From Guyparkeria sp. WRN-7 (GTDB lineage: Bacteria > Pseudomonadota > Gammaproteobacteria > Halothiobacillales > Halothiobacillaceae), in the NCBI RefSeq assembly GCF_001641825.1, contig NZ_LRFH01000004.1, positions 124,001-188,000 of the forward strand: DNA of 64,000 bases. The letters run 5' to 3'. The notes beneath the pieces were generated by a model, which had not been told where the DNA came from, did no database searches, and was given only the letters and a program-made list of their open reading frames with translations. Each line of letters starts with the position of its first letter. Positions within the stretch are counted from its first letter, which is position 1. The position numbers were made by a program, and so were the translations under genes. Positions 1-9,400 of this stretch are shown piece after piece.

Positions 1-808
1 CGCCCATGCCGGAACCGCGATGACGGCCGACCGCGTCGATCTCGTCGATGAAGATGATGCAGGGCGCGTGCTTCTTGGCCTGCTCGAACATGTCACGCAC
101 CCGGGAGGCGCCCACGCCGACGAACATCTCGACGAAGTCCGAGCCGGAAATGGAGAAGAACGGCACCTTGGCCTCGCCGGCGACCGCCTTGGCCAGCAGC
201 GTCTTGCCGGTGCCCGGCGGGCCGACCATCAGCACGCCGCGCGGGATGTTGCCGCCCAGACGCTGGAACTTGCCCGGGTCCTTGAGGAAGTCGACCAGCT
301 CGACCACCTCTTCCTTGGCCTCGTCGGCGCCGGCGACATCGCCGAACGTCACCTTGACCTGGTCCTCGCTCATCAGCTTGGCCTTGGACTTGCCGAAGCT
401 CATCGCGCCGCGGCCGCCACCGCCCTGCATCTGGCGCATGAAGAAGATCCAGATGGCGATCAGCAGGATGAACGGGAACCACTGGATGAAGATCGTCATC
501 AGCAGCGACGGCTTCTCCGGCGGCTTGGCGTTGATCTTGACGTTGTTGTCGAGCAGATCACCCACCAGGGCACGGTTGTCGGTCTCCGGGCTGTAGGTCT
601 CGAAACGCGTGCCCGACCCGGTGGTGCCGCTGATGTTCTTGCCTTCCATCGTGACCGAATCGATCCGGCCGCTCTTCACGTCCTCGATGAACTGCGAATA
701 GGGCTTCGCGCTCGTCGTGGTCGCGCGCTGATCGAAGCTGTTGAACACCGTCATCAGCACGACGGCGATCACCACCCAGATCAGGATATTCTTGGTCAAG
801 TCGTTCAA
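1..808 (-). CDS. ftsH: ATP-dependent zinc metalloprotease FtsH (N-terminal part; gene runs off the window)
   Basis: FtsH is a membrane-anchored AAA+ protease that degrades misfolded membrane proteins and regulators such as LpxC. The visible 269 residues show a first membrane helix at about 8-22, a periplasmic segment, and a second helix at about 100-122. A glycine-rich linker and the AAA+ domain follow, with Walker A GPPGTGKT near residue 195 and Walker B IIFIDEID near 250. The zinc site HExxH lies beyond the window edge. I place the start at a TTG (806-808), because GAGGTG sits five bases upstream and the protein begins [11 protein letters not shown] as in relatives. It follows rlmE by 97 bases on the same strand, the common rlmE-ftsH arrangement. 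Confidence 0.97.
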   Translation of the reverse strand, partial: MNDLTKNILIWVVIAVVLMTVFNSFDQRATTTSAKPYSQFIEDVKSGRIDSVTMEGKNISGTTGSGTRFETYSPETDNRALVGDLLDNNVKINAKPPEKPSLLMTIFIQWFPFILLIAIWIFFMRQMQGGGGRGAMSFGKSKAKLMSEDQVKVTFGDVAGADEAKEEVVELVDFLKDPGKFQRLGGNIPRGVLMVGPPGTGKTLLAKAVAGEAKVPFFSISGSDFVEMFVGVGASRVRDMFEQAKKHAPCIIFIDEIDAVGRHRGSGMG

Positions 809-901
809 CGCAACACCTCTGCGTGCAGCCGCAAGCAGGCGGACATCGCCGATGCCCGCCTGCCCTGGCGAATCAATGAGTCGAATATTGTTCGGTCAAC
901 C

Positions 902-1525
902 TTATCTCACGCGCTTGCCGGTTGCCACCAGATAGACCTCGCGCGAACGCGGTCGGGACGCCTTGGGCTTGCGCACCGCCACGCGGTCGAACCGCTGACG
1001 CACGTCCTTGACGTACTCGTCGAACCCCTCGCCCTGGAACAGCTTGGTGACGAAGGCGCCCTTGGTCTTGAGCATGCGATCGCAGAAATCCAGCGCAAGT
1101 TCCGCCAGATACATCGAGCGCGGGATGTCCACCGAGTCCAGACCACTCATATTGGGGGCCATGTCGGAAAGCACAAGGTCGACCTCCTGATCGCCGAGCG
1201 CGGCCTCGAGCTGCTCGAGCACCTCGTCCTCGGTGAAGTCGCCCTGCAGGACCGTGGTATCGGCGAAATGGTCCATCGGCAGCAGGTCGAGGGCGTAGAC
1301 GTGCCCCTTGGAACCGACCACCTGGGCGGCGTACTGCGTCCAGCCGCCGGGCGCGGCACCCAGATCGACCACCGTCATTCCCGGCTTGAGAAAACGGTCG
1401 CGCTCGTTGAGCTCGATCAGCTTGTAGACGGCACGCGAGCGCCAGCCTTCACGCTGCGCCTTCTGCACGAACTCGTCGCTGAAATGCTCGGCGAGCCATC
1501 GCTTGCTGCTGACCGAACGCGCCAT
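902..1525 (-). CDS. rlmE: 23S rRNA 2'-O-methyltransferase RlmE (FtsJ/RrmJ)
   Basis: RlmE methylates the 2'-OH of U2552 in the A loop of 23S rRNA, a late step of 50S assembly, using S-adenosylmethionine. The 207-residue protein has the usual length. The SAM loop [12 protein letters not shown] is at 53-64. The catalytic tetrad is visible as Lys35 (RAVYK), Asp121 (LSDMAPN), Lys161 (TKLFQG) and Glu196 (REVYLV), each offset by three from the E. coli residues. The ATG has CTGGAG upstream. The gene heads a two-gene unit with ftsH. Its likely promoter lies inside the terminator hairpin of the neighbouring copper-chaperone operon. Confidence 0.96.
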   Translation of the reverse strand: MARSVSSKRWLAEHFSDEFVQKAQREGWRSRAVYKLIELNERDRFLKPGMTVVDLGAAPGGWTQYAAQVVGSKGHVYALDLLPMDHFADTTVLQGDFTEDEVLEQLEAALGDQEVDLVLSDMAPNMSGLDSVDIPRSMYLAELALDFCDRMLKTKGAFVTKLFQGEGFDEYVKDVRQRFDRVAVRKPKASRPRSREVYLVATGKRVR

Positions 1526-1542
1526 CTAGGACTCCAGACAAT

Positions 1543-1584
1543 AGAAAACCGGGGGCCGGGAATTATCCCCGATTGCCCCCGGTT
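1543..1584 (-). terminator. Rho-independent terminator of the sco-PCuAC operon
   Basis: On the minus strand AACCGGGGGC pairs with GCCCCCGGTT around an 18-base centre, followed by TTCTATTG. It lies directly downstream of the copper chaperone stop at 1622. The T-run is short, so it may be a moderate terminator. The centre of the hairpin also carries the -10 box of the next gene. Confidence 0.7.
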
Positions 1585-1590
1585 GCCCAA
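1562..1590 (-). promoter_or_regulatory. Putative sigma70 promoter of rlmE-ftsH
   Basis: Minus-strand TTGGGC (1585-1590), a 17-base spacer, and GATAAT (1562-1567). The -10 matches 5/6 of consensus; the -35 is weaker. Initiation would be near 1555, about 30 bases before the rlmE ATG. The element overlaps the terminator hairpin at 1543-1584. Confidence 0.5.
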
Positions 1591-1621
1591 ATCGATGGTG
1601 GGTGGGCGGGTGCCCGGCAGA

Positions 1622-2116
1622 TCAATGCTCGTGGCCGTGACCGCTGTCGTGACTGCCCATTGCCTGCCCGCGCGGCGTGACCGGCGCATCGACCGTCTGT
1701 CGGCTACCGTCAGCCAACGTCAGTTCGAGCGTGACGTTCTCGCCCTCGGCCAGCTCGCGCTGTATGCCGATCAGCATCACGTGGTAACCGCCGGGGGCCA
1801 GCCGGACGGAGCCGCCGGCCGGTACGGTGATGCGCTCCTGCTCGATCATGCGGTGCATGCCGTTCTCGTTGACCGAACGATGCAGCTCGACTGCATCGAA
1901 GCCGTCGGCATCCGCCGCGACAAGGTCGACCGGCTCGTCACCCGGGTTGTGCAGTTCCATGAACCCCGCGGTGGCATGCGCACCCGGCGGGGCCAGCGCC
2001 ACCCAGGGCTCACTCACCTGCAGCTCGGCCGCCTGCACGGCGGCGCCGGCCAGCAAGGCAGCGGCAAACATCAGGGCCTTGAGCGGCCCGTCGGCGATTG
2101 TCGTCTTCATCGTCAT
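1622..2116 (-). CDS. Periplasmic copper chaperone of the PCuAC family
   Basis: PCuAC proteins carry Cu(I) in the periplasm and, with Sco, help build the CuA centre of cytochrome c oxidase. The 164-residue protein has a signal peptide ending near AAVQA|AELQV. It also has the complete family signature H-x10-M-x21-H-x-M (LHRS...HRM...YHVM), so all four copper ligands are present. A His-rich tail, GSHDSGHGHEH, ends the protein and may bind extra metal. The gene overlaps the upstream sco gene by four bases (ATGA), so the two are almost certainly co-transcribed and translationally coupled. The oxidase genes themselves are not in the window. Confidence 0.93.
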   Translation of the reverse strand: MTMKTTIADGPLKALMFAAALLAGAAVQAAELQVSEPWVALAPPGAHATAGFMELHNPGDEPVDLVAADADGFDAVELHRSVNENGMHRMIEQERITVPAGGSVRLAPGGYHVMLIGIQRELAEGENVTLELTLADGSRQTVDAPVTPRGQAMGSHDSGHGHEH

Positions 2117-2751
2117 GGCTTCACCTCCGAGATGAAATCGTCAAGGGCCTCCACGATCGCCGACGGGTCGTGCGGCCCCGGGAGAAAGGCCAACATCCGA
2201 CCGTCCGGACCGATCAGCCGAAAACTGGTGTCGTGATCGACGCTGTACGTGGTCTCGCCGGCCTCGTGCGGCTCGATCCGGTAGCCGGCCCAGACCGCCC
2301 CCGTGATGGCATCGATGGAGTCGCGCGAGCCGGTGACCGGCACGAATTCCTCCGAGAAGAAGGCGGTGTATTTCTCGAGATGAGCCGGCGTGTCACGCTC
2401 CGGGTCAACCGAAAGGAACACCACCTGCCAGGGGATCGTCGGCCGCCGCCCCTGCAACATCGGCAGGATGCGGGACAGCTGACCAAGCTCGGTCGGGCAG
2501 ATGTCCGGGCAGAAGCTGTAACCGACGTAAAGCAGCGTCCAGCGCCCGTCGAACAGCTCGGCCGAGCGGCGCTCGCCGTCGACGCCCGCCAGGCTGACAT
2601 CGGGCACCGGCACCGGCGCCTCGGGCGTGCGCAGCACCAGTGGGTCGGGGGTCTGATAGCCGGCCAGCGGATTGTCGCCACCGTCCGGCTGACAACCTGT
2701 CAACCAGAGGGCGACCAGCATCAGTGGCAGCAGGACTCGACTCGGTCGCAT
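2113..2751 (-). CDS. SCO1/SenC-family copper-binding lipoprotein
   Basis: Sco proteins are thioredoxin-fold, membrane-tethered copper and thiol-redox proteins needed to mature the CuA site of cytochrome c oxidase. I start at the ATG at 2751 (212 residues). This gives MRPSRVLLPLMLVALWLTGC, a lipoprotein signal with its lipobox cysteine; a longer in-frame ORF to 2874 has no signal peptide at its end and crosses into the divergent yhbY. The copper motif CPDIC and the distal histidine in SVDHDTSF are both present, so the binding site is intact. It is the first gene of a two-gene operon with the PCuAC chaperone and is transcribed away from yhbY. Confidence 0.93.
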   Translation of the reverse strand: MRPSRVLLPLMLVALWLTGCQPDGGDNPLAGYQTPDPLVLRTPEAPVPVPDVSLAGVDGERRSAELFDGRWTLLYVGYSFCPDICPTELGQLSRILPMLQGRRPTIPWQVVFLSVDPERDTPAHLEKYTAFFSEEFVPVTGSRDSIDAITGAVWAGYRIEPHEAGETTYSVDHDTSFRLIGPDGRMLAFLPGPHDPSAIVEALDDFISEVKP

Positions 2752-2826
2752 GGATATCGGCTCCGGCGTGAATTGGTCGACGGGATTCGAGCCGTTAAAC
2801 TGCCGGGTCATCCATGATGGCGCAAT

Positions 2827-2840
2827 GTGTGATTTCACAC
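2827..2840. promoter_or_regulatory. Perfect 14-bp palindrome between sco and yhbY
   Basis: GTGTGATTTCACAC is a perfect inverted repeat (6-bp arms, 2-base centre). It lies in the 121-base gap between two divergently transcribed genes, 33 bases before the yhbY ATG. The arms resemble a CRP half-site pair (TGTGA/TCACA), but the spacer is 2 rather than 6 bases, so CRP binding is unlikely. An unknown dimeric regulator is possible. Confidence 0.4.
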
Positions 2841-2872
2841 AGGCCGAGCCACTTTCCGGAGATCGACACCAC

Positions 2873-3190
2873 ATGAACCTTACCGCTCGCCAGCGACAGT
2901 ACCTTCGCTCCGAGGCTCATCACCTCAAGCCCGTGGTGCTTCTGGGCCAGCACGGCCTGACCGAGGCGGTGCTCGCCGAGATCGAGCAGGCCCTCGAAAC
3001 CCACGAGCTGATCAAAGTCCGTGTCCCCGGCGTCGAACGCGACGAGAAACGCGAGATCATCGACGCGATCACCTCGCAGACGCATTCGACCCTGGTGCAG
3101 ACGGTCGGCCACGTCGCGGTGCTGTTCCGTCCGCGCGCCAGCTACTCCGACTTCAACCTGCCCAAGCCGGGGAAAGCGCCCCAGCAATGA
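2873..3190 (+). CDS. yhbY: YhbY-family (CRM domain) ribosome assembly protein
   Basis: YhbY is a small RNA-binding protein that associates with pre-50S particles. The 105-residue product fills the family length. It shows the CRM-domain pattern: N-terminal LTARQRQYLRSEAHHL, the exposed GxxG loop within VLLGQHGLT, and ELIKVRV. The ATG at 2873 is chosen because MNLTARQRQYLR matches the family N-terminus; the upstream in-frame ATG at 2750 would extend into the sco start. It overlaps aat by four bases (ATGA). The short C-terminal extension ending KPGKAPQQ is unremarkable. Confidence 0.93.
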   Translation: MNLTARQRQYLRSEAHHLKPVVLLGQHGLTEAVLAEIEQALETHELIKVRVPGVERDEKREIIDAITSQTHSTLVQTVGHVAVLFRPRASYSDFNLPKPGKAPQQ

Positions 3191-3855
3191 TCCCCCTGCT
3201 CGGGCCCGACCCTGCAGCCTTCCCGCCGGTCAGCGCCGCCCTGACCGAGCCCAACGGCCTGCTCGCCGCCGGCGGCGACCTGTCGGTAGCGCGCCTCGAG
3301 GCGGCCTATCGTCGCGGCATCTTCCCTTGGTATTCCGAGGGCGATCCGATCCTGTGGTGGAGCCCCGACCCGCGCACCCTGTTCACCCCGGAGCGCTTCC
3401 ACGTCTCGCGCAGCCTCGCCAAGTGGCGCCGTCAGGGCCGTTACCAGGTCACGGTCGACACCGCCTTCGCCGACGTGGTCGACGGCTGTGCCGGCCCGCG
3501 CAACGGCGAACCGGGCACCTGGATCGTCCCGGCGATGCGCCAGGCGTTTCTCGAACTGCATGCCGCCGGCATTGCCCACTCGGTCGAGGTCTGGTCGGGC
3601 GACGAGCTGGTCGGCGGCCTGTTCGGCAGCCGCATCGGGCGGGCGGCGTTCGGCGAGTCGATGTTCAGCCGGGCGCCCAATGCCTCGAAGTTCGCGCTCG
3701 CCGCCATCCTGGTCGATTCAGCCTGGGGCGACATCGCGTTTCTCGACGCGCAGTTCAGCACCGAGCATCTCCTGAGCCTGGGCGCGGACGAGTACCCGCG
3801 TTCGGTGTTCGTCCGCTGGCTGGCCGAGGTGACGACCGACACAGCCTCCCTGTGA
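3187..3855 (+). CDS. aat: Leucyl/phenylalanyl-tRNA--protein transferase
   Basis: Aat attaches Leu or Phe from aminoacyl-tRNA to proteins with N-terminal Lys or Arg, creating an N-degron for ClpS-ClpAP. The 222 residues cover the family from the start (PNGLLAAGGDLS), through WWSPDPR near residue 57, to the catalytic-core block GESMFSRAPNASK near residue 155. No truncation is visible. It is translationally coupled to yhbY by an ATGA overlap. No clp or ats gene is in the window. Confidence 0.96.
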   Translation: MIPLLGPDPAAFPPVSAALTEPNGLLAAGGDLSVARLEAAYRRGIFPWYSEGDPILWWSPDPRTLFTPERFHVSRSLAKWRRQGRYQVTVDTAFADVVDGCAGPRNGEPGTWIVPAMRQAFLELHAAGIAHSVEVWSGDELVGGLFGSRIGRAAFGESMFSRAPNASKFALAAILVDSAWGDIAFLDAQFSTEHLLSLGADEYPRSVFVRWLAEVTTDTASL

Positions 3856-3927
3856 TAAAACGTAGGGTGCCCCGGGGCGAGCCCGGGCACGCCCGGATTC
3901 GCCCTGCAAGGAACGAGACCCGATTAC

Positions 3928-5922
3928 ATGCCCGTCGACACCACGGCCACCCTGCTATCCCTGCTGCTGATCTCGGTTGTCGCCGTGGTGGCACTGCGCC
4001 GGCTGAACCTGCCGGCCATTCTCGGCTATCTCTTCGTCGGCATGCTGGCCGGCCCCCACGCCCTGGGACTGGTCAAGGACATCCACGACATCCACCTGAT
4101 CGCCGAATTCGGCGTGGTGTTCCTGCTGTTCATGCTCGGGCTGGAGTTCTCGCTCTCGCGACTGATCGCGATGCGCCGCTCGGTGGTCGGCATGGGCGGT
4201 GCCCAGGTGCTCATCACCGCACTGCTCACCGGGGGGCTGGCGCTGATGATGGGCTTCTCGCCGGCCGCCGCCTTCGTCATCGCCGGGGTGATGAGCGTCT
4301 CCTCGACCGCCATCGTCATCCGCCAGCTCGGCGAACAGCTGGAGGTCAATTCCCGACACGGCAACAACGCCGTGGGCATCCTGCTGTTCCAGGACCTGGC
4401 GGTCATTCCGTTCCTGATCATCATTCCGGTACTGGGATCCGAAGCGGTCACCGATGCGGCCAACGTCAGCCTCGAGATCGCCATGACCCTGGCGGCGGGC
4501 GTGCTGGCCGCCGTGCTGCTGTTCTTCGGCGGCCGCTGGGTGCTGCGGCCACTGTTCCGCGAGATCGCCAAGTCGCGCTCGGCCGAGCTGTTCACGCTGG
4601 CCGTCCTGCTCACCGTGCTGGGCGCCGGTTGGCTGACCAACACGGCGGGCCTGTCCTGGGAGCTGGGCGCTTTCCTCGCCGGCATCGCCCTGTCGGAAAC
4701 CCAGTACAAGCACCAGATCGAGGCCGACATCCGCCCGTTCCGCGACGTGCTCCTCGGCCTGTTCTTCATCACCATCGGCATGATGCTCAATATCGACGGG
4801 CTGGCCGATATCGGCCACTGGGTGCTGCTGTTCCTCGCCCTGCTGATCGCGGGCAAGGCCCTGATCATCTTTCTGATCGGTCGGGTGATGGGCGAGGCGC
4901 CGGGCGTGGCCCTGCGTTCGGGGCTGGTCCTGGCCCAGGGCGGCGAGTTCGGCTTCGCCATGCTCTCGATCACCAGCGGCGACCTGATGACCGACACCCA
5001 GCATCAGATCGTGCTGGGCACCGTGATCTTCTCGATGGTGCTGACGCCGATCCTGGTCAAGTACAACGGCGAGATTGCCAAGCGGCTGGTCCCCGGCTAC
5101 GCCAAGAGCCGCCGCCAGCACACGGTCGAGGTGCGCGAGGACGCCAGCGATGTCGCCGGCCACGTCCTGATCTGCGGCTTCGGCCGTGTCGGCCAAAACG
5201 TCGCCCGCCTGTTGAAGAGCGAGGGCATCGACTACACCGCGATCGAGGTCGACCCGGATATCGTCCAGCAGGCCAACGAGTCCGGGCTGCGGGTCTACTT
5301 CGGCAACTCGACCCATCTCGACATCCTGCAGTCGGCCGGGCTGAATCGCGCCCGGGCCGTGGTGATCAGCCACCTGGACGATGCCTCCACCATCAAGACC
5401 ATCGAGGTGCTTCGGGGGGTCAATCGCGACATCCCGGTGATCGTGCGCACACGGACCGACGAGCATCTCGACCGCATCCACCAGGCGGGCGCCACCGAGG
5501 TGGTGGCCTCGGTCTACGAGATGAGCCTCGCCCTCGGCGGGCACGTCCTGCGCACGCTGAACGTGCCGCTGGCCAAGATCCTGCGCCAGATCCAGGAGAT
5601 CCGGCAGCAGGACTACGCCCCGTTGCGGCACACCTTCCACGGCGACCGGGCGCGCGACGAGAACGATTTCACCCTCCTCGCCCCGCGCACGCTCAAGAAT
5701 GTCTCGCTGGTGCCCGGCTCGGCGGCAATCGGCCAGCAGCTCGGGGCGATGCTGGGCGACGACGATTCGGTCGTCGTCGACGCGATCAACCGTCACGGCA
5801 TTCGCGGCGAGAGTCCAAGCGACGACGTCGAGCTCCAGGAGGGTGACGTGCTCACGCTCTACGGCTCCCCGGAGGCCCTCGATACCGCCGAGCAACTGCT
5901 GCTGACCGGACGACCCGGCTGA
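3928..5922 (+). CDS. CPA2-family monovalent cation/proton antiporter with TrkA regulatory domains (KefB/KefC/YbaL-like)
   Basis: This 664-residue inner-membrane protein has an N-terminal hydrophobic exchanger of about 12 helices (residues 1-390) typical of CPA2 antiporters. A Rossmann TrkA-N domain follows, starting at VLICGFGRVGQNVARLL near residue 412, which would bind NAD(H) or a related nucleotide. A TrkA-C domain occupies the last 100 residues. The likely role is K+ or Na+ export in exchange for protons. No KefF/KefG-type ancillary oxidoreductase gene is adjacent, and glutathione gating cannot be inferred. The start ATG at 3928 begins the first helix directly. Confidence 0.9.
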   Translation: MPVDTTATLLSLLLISVVAVVALRRLNLPAILGYLFVGMLAGPHALGLVKDIHDIHLIAEFGVVFLLFMLGLEFSLSRLIAMRRSVVGMGGAQVLITALLTGGLALMMGFSPAAAFVIAGVMSVSSTAIVIRQLGEQLEVNSRHGNNAVGILLFQDLAVIPFLIIIPVLGSEAVTDAANVSLEIAMTLAAGVLAAVLLFFGGRWVLRPLFREIAKSRSAELFTLAVLLTVLGAGWLTNTAGLSWELGAFLAGIALSETQYKHQIEADIRPFRDVLLGLFFITIGMMLNIDGLADIGHWVLLFLALLIAGKALIIFLIGRVMGEAPGVALRSGLVLAQGGEFGFAMLSITSGDLMTDTQHQIVLGTVIFSMVLTPILVKYNGEIAKRLVPGYAKSRRQHTVEVREDASDVAGHVLICGFGRVGQNVARLLKSEGIDYTAIEVDPDIVQQANESGLRVYFGNSTHLDILQSAGLNRARAVVISHLDDASTIKTIEVLRGVNRDIPVIVRTRTDEHLDRIHQAGATEVVASVYEMSLALGGHVLRTLNVPLAKILRQIQEIRQQDYAPLRHTFHGDRARDENDFTLLAPRTLKNVSLVPGSAAIGQQLGAMLGDDDSVVVDAINRHGIRGESPSDDVELQEGDVLTLYGSPEALDTAEQLLLTGRPG

Positions 5923-6013
5923 GGCCGGCATCTGGCATTTCCCACGTGCATTCACTAGGATACGAGGACAGAACATTAACGACCCGGCGCGGCCCCCGGG
6001 GGAGGCAGACGAC

Positions 6014-6247
6014 ATGATCGCCAACGTGGACAGCGGCTACAGCAATATCGCGGCAGCGGACGGACTGCTTTCCCAGCCCAGCAACCAGCAGACTGCCAAC
6101 CCCAGCGCCCAGACACGCAACACGCCGGTGGAAAACCCGCCGGAAAACCGTGTCAATGGCAGCGAGGCCGTCGCGGCCAGTCAGAATCGCGCCGGGGAAG
6201 GCCAGGAAGCCGGCGGGCCCGGAGCGAGCATCGACGTGCGCGTCTGA
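6014..6247 (+). CDS. Small hypothetical protein (77 aa)
   Basis: I do not recognise this gene. It begins at an ATG preceded by GGGGGAGG at a good distance, reads MIANVDSGYSNIAAADGLL, and ends GPGASIDVRV. The middle is rich in Asn, Gln, Pro, Ser and Glu and is probably disordered. There is no signal peptide, membrane helix or cysteine. A convincing terminator follows at 6284, which supports a real transcript. Short Ser/Gln-rich proteins with a small hydrophobic C-terminus occur in motile proteobacteria, but I cannot assign it to a named family. Confidence 0.6.
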   Translation: MIANVDSGYSNIAAADGLLSQPSNQQTANPSAQTRNTPVENPPENRVNGSEAVAASQNRAGEGQEAGGPGASIDVRV

Positions 6248-6283
6248 CGACCGGACTGCCGCCTCGCCGCTGACGCGGCCCGG

Positions 6284-6320
6284 ATGCGGACCCGAGCTTG
6301 CCTCGGCGTCCGCATTTTTC
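6284..6320 (+). terminator. Rho-independent terminator after the small hypothetical gene
   Basis: ATGCGGAC pairs with GTCCGCAT, with an inner CCGAG/CTCGG stem and one bulged base, followed by TTTTTC. It closes the small-protein transcript and leaves mfd to its own promoter. Confidence 0.8.
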
Positions 6321-6427
6321 TTGCCGATCCAATCGCCGCACGCCCCCTCGAGCCCGGTGGGCGTGCCGTGCAGCAGACCGCCAAATAGGCGACAATCCCG
6401 CCCCCCAGCCAACCGACCGATCCCAAG

Positions 6428-9400
6428 ATGAGCGACGCCAAGCAGTCCATCGCCCAGCCGACCGACCGCCACGACCCGATCTACCTGCGCACGCATACCG
6501 AACTCGGCCGTACGCTCGCCACGCGCCTGGCCGCCGAGTCCGACGAGCGTCCGCTGCTGGCCGTCCTGCCGGACAGCCGCGCGGTCAATGATGCGCAGGC
6601 CGCGCTGGCGTTTCTGGGCGTGGCGGCAAGCGTGTTCCCCGACTGGGAGGTGTTGCCCTATGACCGCTTCTCGCCGCACCAGGATCTGATCTCCGACCGC
6701 CTGTCGCGACTGTGGCGCCTGCCACGCGAGACCAGCGGCCTGACGCTGATCGCCGCCCCCACCCTGCTTCAGCGCCTGCCGCCTCCCGCCTTCGTCGCCG
6801 GCCAGGGGATGGTGCTGGAAGTCGGCCAGCGCCTGGACCGCGAGGCCTACCGGAACCAGCTCGAGGAGGCCGGTTACAGCCGCGTCTCCACGGTCGAGCA
6901 GCACGGCGAGTACGCCCTGCGCGGCGGGCTCATCGATGTCTTTCCCATGGGGGCCGAGGAGCCGGTGCGCATCGACCTGTTCGATGACGAGATCGAGACC
7001 CTACGCCATTTCGACCCCGAGTCGCAGCGCTCCACCGAGACGGTCGAGGCAATCACGCTGCTGCCGGCGCGCGAGTACCCGCTGACCGACAAGGGCATCG
7101 CCACCTTCCGCCAGAACTGGCGCAACACCTTCTCCGGCGACCCCACCAGCGCGCCCATCTACCGCCAGGTCTCCGAGGGGCTGGTGCCGGCCGGCATCGA
7201 GAGCTACCTGCCGCTGTTCTTCGACTCGACCGCCACCCTGTTCGACTACCTGCCGGAGACCGCCCGGCTGCTTCTGTTCGATGGCGTCGACGAATCGATT
7301 GAACGCTTCGTTGTCGAGACCGGCGAGCGCTTCGCGCAGCGCGCCGGCGACATCGACCACCCCATCCTCGCCCCGGATGCGCTCTACCAGGCACCCGAGG
7401 AGTTCACCGAGCAGGTGAAATCCCTGCCCCGCTGGCAGCTGGTCGCCGGCAACGACGAACGCTTCCCGCAGGCCGCCGACATCGGCGACCGCCCCCTGCC
7501 GGAACTGTCCAAGGGCAGTGCGGCCCAGGCGGCGGTGATCGAGCGACTGGCCGAATTCGTCCGTGGCTTCGAGGGACGTACCCTGCTGGTCGCCGAGAGC
7601 AGCGGCCGGCGCCAGGCCTTGATCGAGCAGACCACCGCCGCCGGTCTCGAACCGAAGAGCGTCGCCGGCTGGGATGAGGCCGGCAAGGCATCGCTGGGCG
7701 TGGCCGTGGCGGATCTGGAGCATGGCGCGATCCTCCCCGCCGCTCGCCAACCGGTGGCGGTCATCAGCGAGACGAACCTGTTCGCCGAGCGGGTTGCGCA
7801 GCGCCGGGCACGCTCGCGGCGCGGACGCGATGCCGACGCGATCATCCAGAACCTCGACGATCTCGCCATCGGCGCCCCGGTGGTCCACGAGGATCACGGC
7901 GTCGGCCGCTTCCAGGGCCTAGTCACCCTGGAGATGAACAACCAGCCGCAGGAATACCTGCTGCTGACCTACGCCGACGACGACAAGCTCTACGTGCCGG
8001 TCTCCAGCCTCGAGCGCATCTCCCGTTACACCGGCGGCGCCGAGGACACCGCCCCGCTGCACCGGCTCGGCTCCGGGCAGTGGGAAAAGGCGAAGAAGCG
8101 CGCCGCCAAGCAAGTGCACGACGTCGCCGCCGAGCTCCTCGACGTGCACGCCCGCCGGGCGGCGCGCAAGGGCACCTCGTTCCAGGCCGACGAGACCGAC
8201 TACCGCCAGTTCGCCGAAGAGTTCGCCTTCGAACCGACCGACGACCAGCGTCTGGCCATCGAGCAGGTACTGACCGACATGGCGGCCAACCAGCCGATGG
8301 ACCGGGTCGTCTGCGGCGACGTGGGCTTCGGCAAGACCGAGGTCGCCATGCGCGCCGCCTTCGTCGCGGTCGAGAACCAGACCCAGGTGGCCGTGCTGGT
8401 GCCGACCACCCTGCTGGCCGAGCAGCACCTGCGCAATTTCCGCGACCGCTTCGCCAACTGGCCGGTCACCATCGAGAGCCTCTCGCGCCTGTCAGGTAGC
8501 AAGAAGACCGGCGAGCTGCGCGAGCGGATCAAGGCCGGCCAGGTCGACATCGTCATCGGCACGCACAAGTTGCTGCGCGACTCGCCGGAGTTCGCCAACC
8601 TGGGACTGGTGATCATCGACGAGGAGCAGCGCTTCGGCGTGCGCGACAAGGAGCGGCTCAAGGCCCTGCGCGCCGAGGTCGACATGCTGACGCTCACCGC
8701 CACGCCGATCCCGCGCACGCTCAACATGGCGCTCTCGGGCATCCGCGATCTCTCCATCATCGCCACCCCGCCGCGCGAGCGACTGGCGGTCAAGACGGTG
8801 ATCCTGCGCTGGGACGAGGTGCAGATCCGCGAGGCGATCCAGCGGGAACTCAAGCGAGGCGGCCAGGTGTACTTCCTGCACAACGAGGTCAAGAGCATCG
8901 ACCGCATGGCCCGCCTGGTCGAGGAGATCGTGCCGGAAGCGCGCATCGGCGTGGCCCACGGCCAGATGGGCGAGCGCGGGCTCGAGCAGGTGATGTCGGA
9001 CTTCTACCACCAGCGCTTCAACGTGCTGGTCTCGACCACCATCATCGAGTCGGGCATCGACATCCCCACGGCCAACACCATCCTGATCCACCGCGCCGAC
9101 AAGTTCGGCCTCGCCCAGCTCCACCAGTTGCGCGGCCGGGTGGGCCGCTCGCACCACCGCGCCTATGCCTACCTGATCACCCCGGAGCCGGGCCAGCTGA
9201 CGCCGGATGCCGAGAAGCGCCTCGAGGCGATCGCCGCGCTCGAGGACCTCGGCGTGGGCTTCACGCTCTCCACCCACGATCTGGAGATCCGCGGTGCCGG
9301 CGAGCTGCTGGGCTCCGGGCAGTCCGGCCAGATGCACGAGGTCGGCTACCGCTACTACATGCAGTTGCTGGATCGCGCCGTCGCCGCCATCCGCGAGGGT

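Noticed and set aside
20-2236. A 738-codon open frame on the plus strand, and similar long frames at 3021-5846, 6852-9940 and 60030-62276
   Set aside because: They are antisense or out-of-frame shadows of well-conserved genes; high G+C leaves few stop codons. They have no homologous motifs and start without ribosome-binding sites.
3867-3890. GTGCCC/GGGCAC hairpin between aat and the antiporter
   Set aside because: It has a bulge and no T-run, so it is not a convincing terminator; possibly a weak attenuator.
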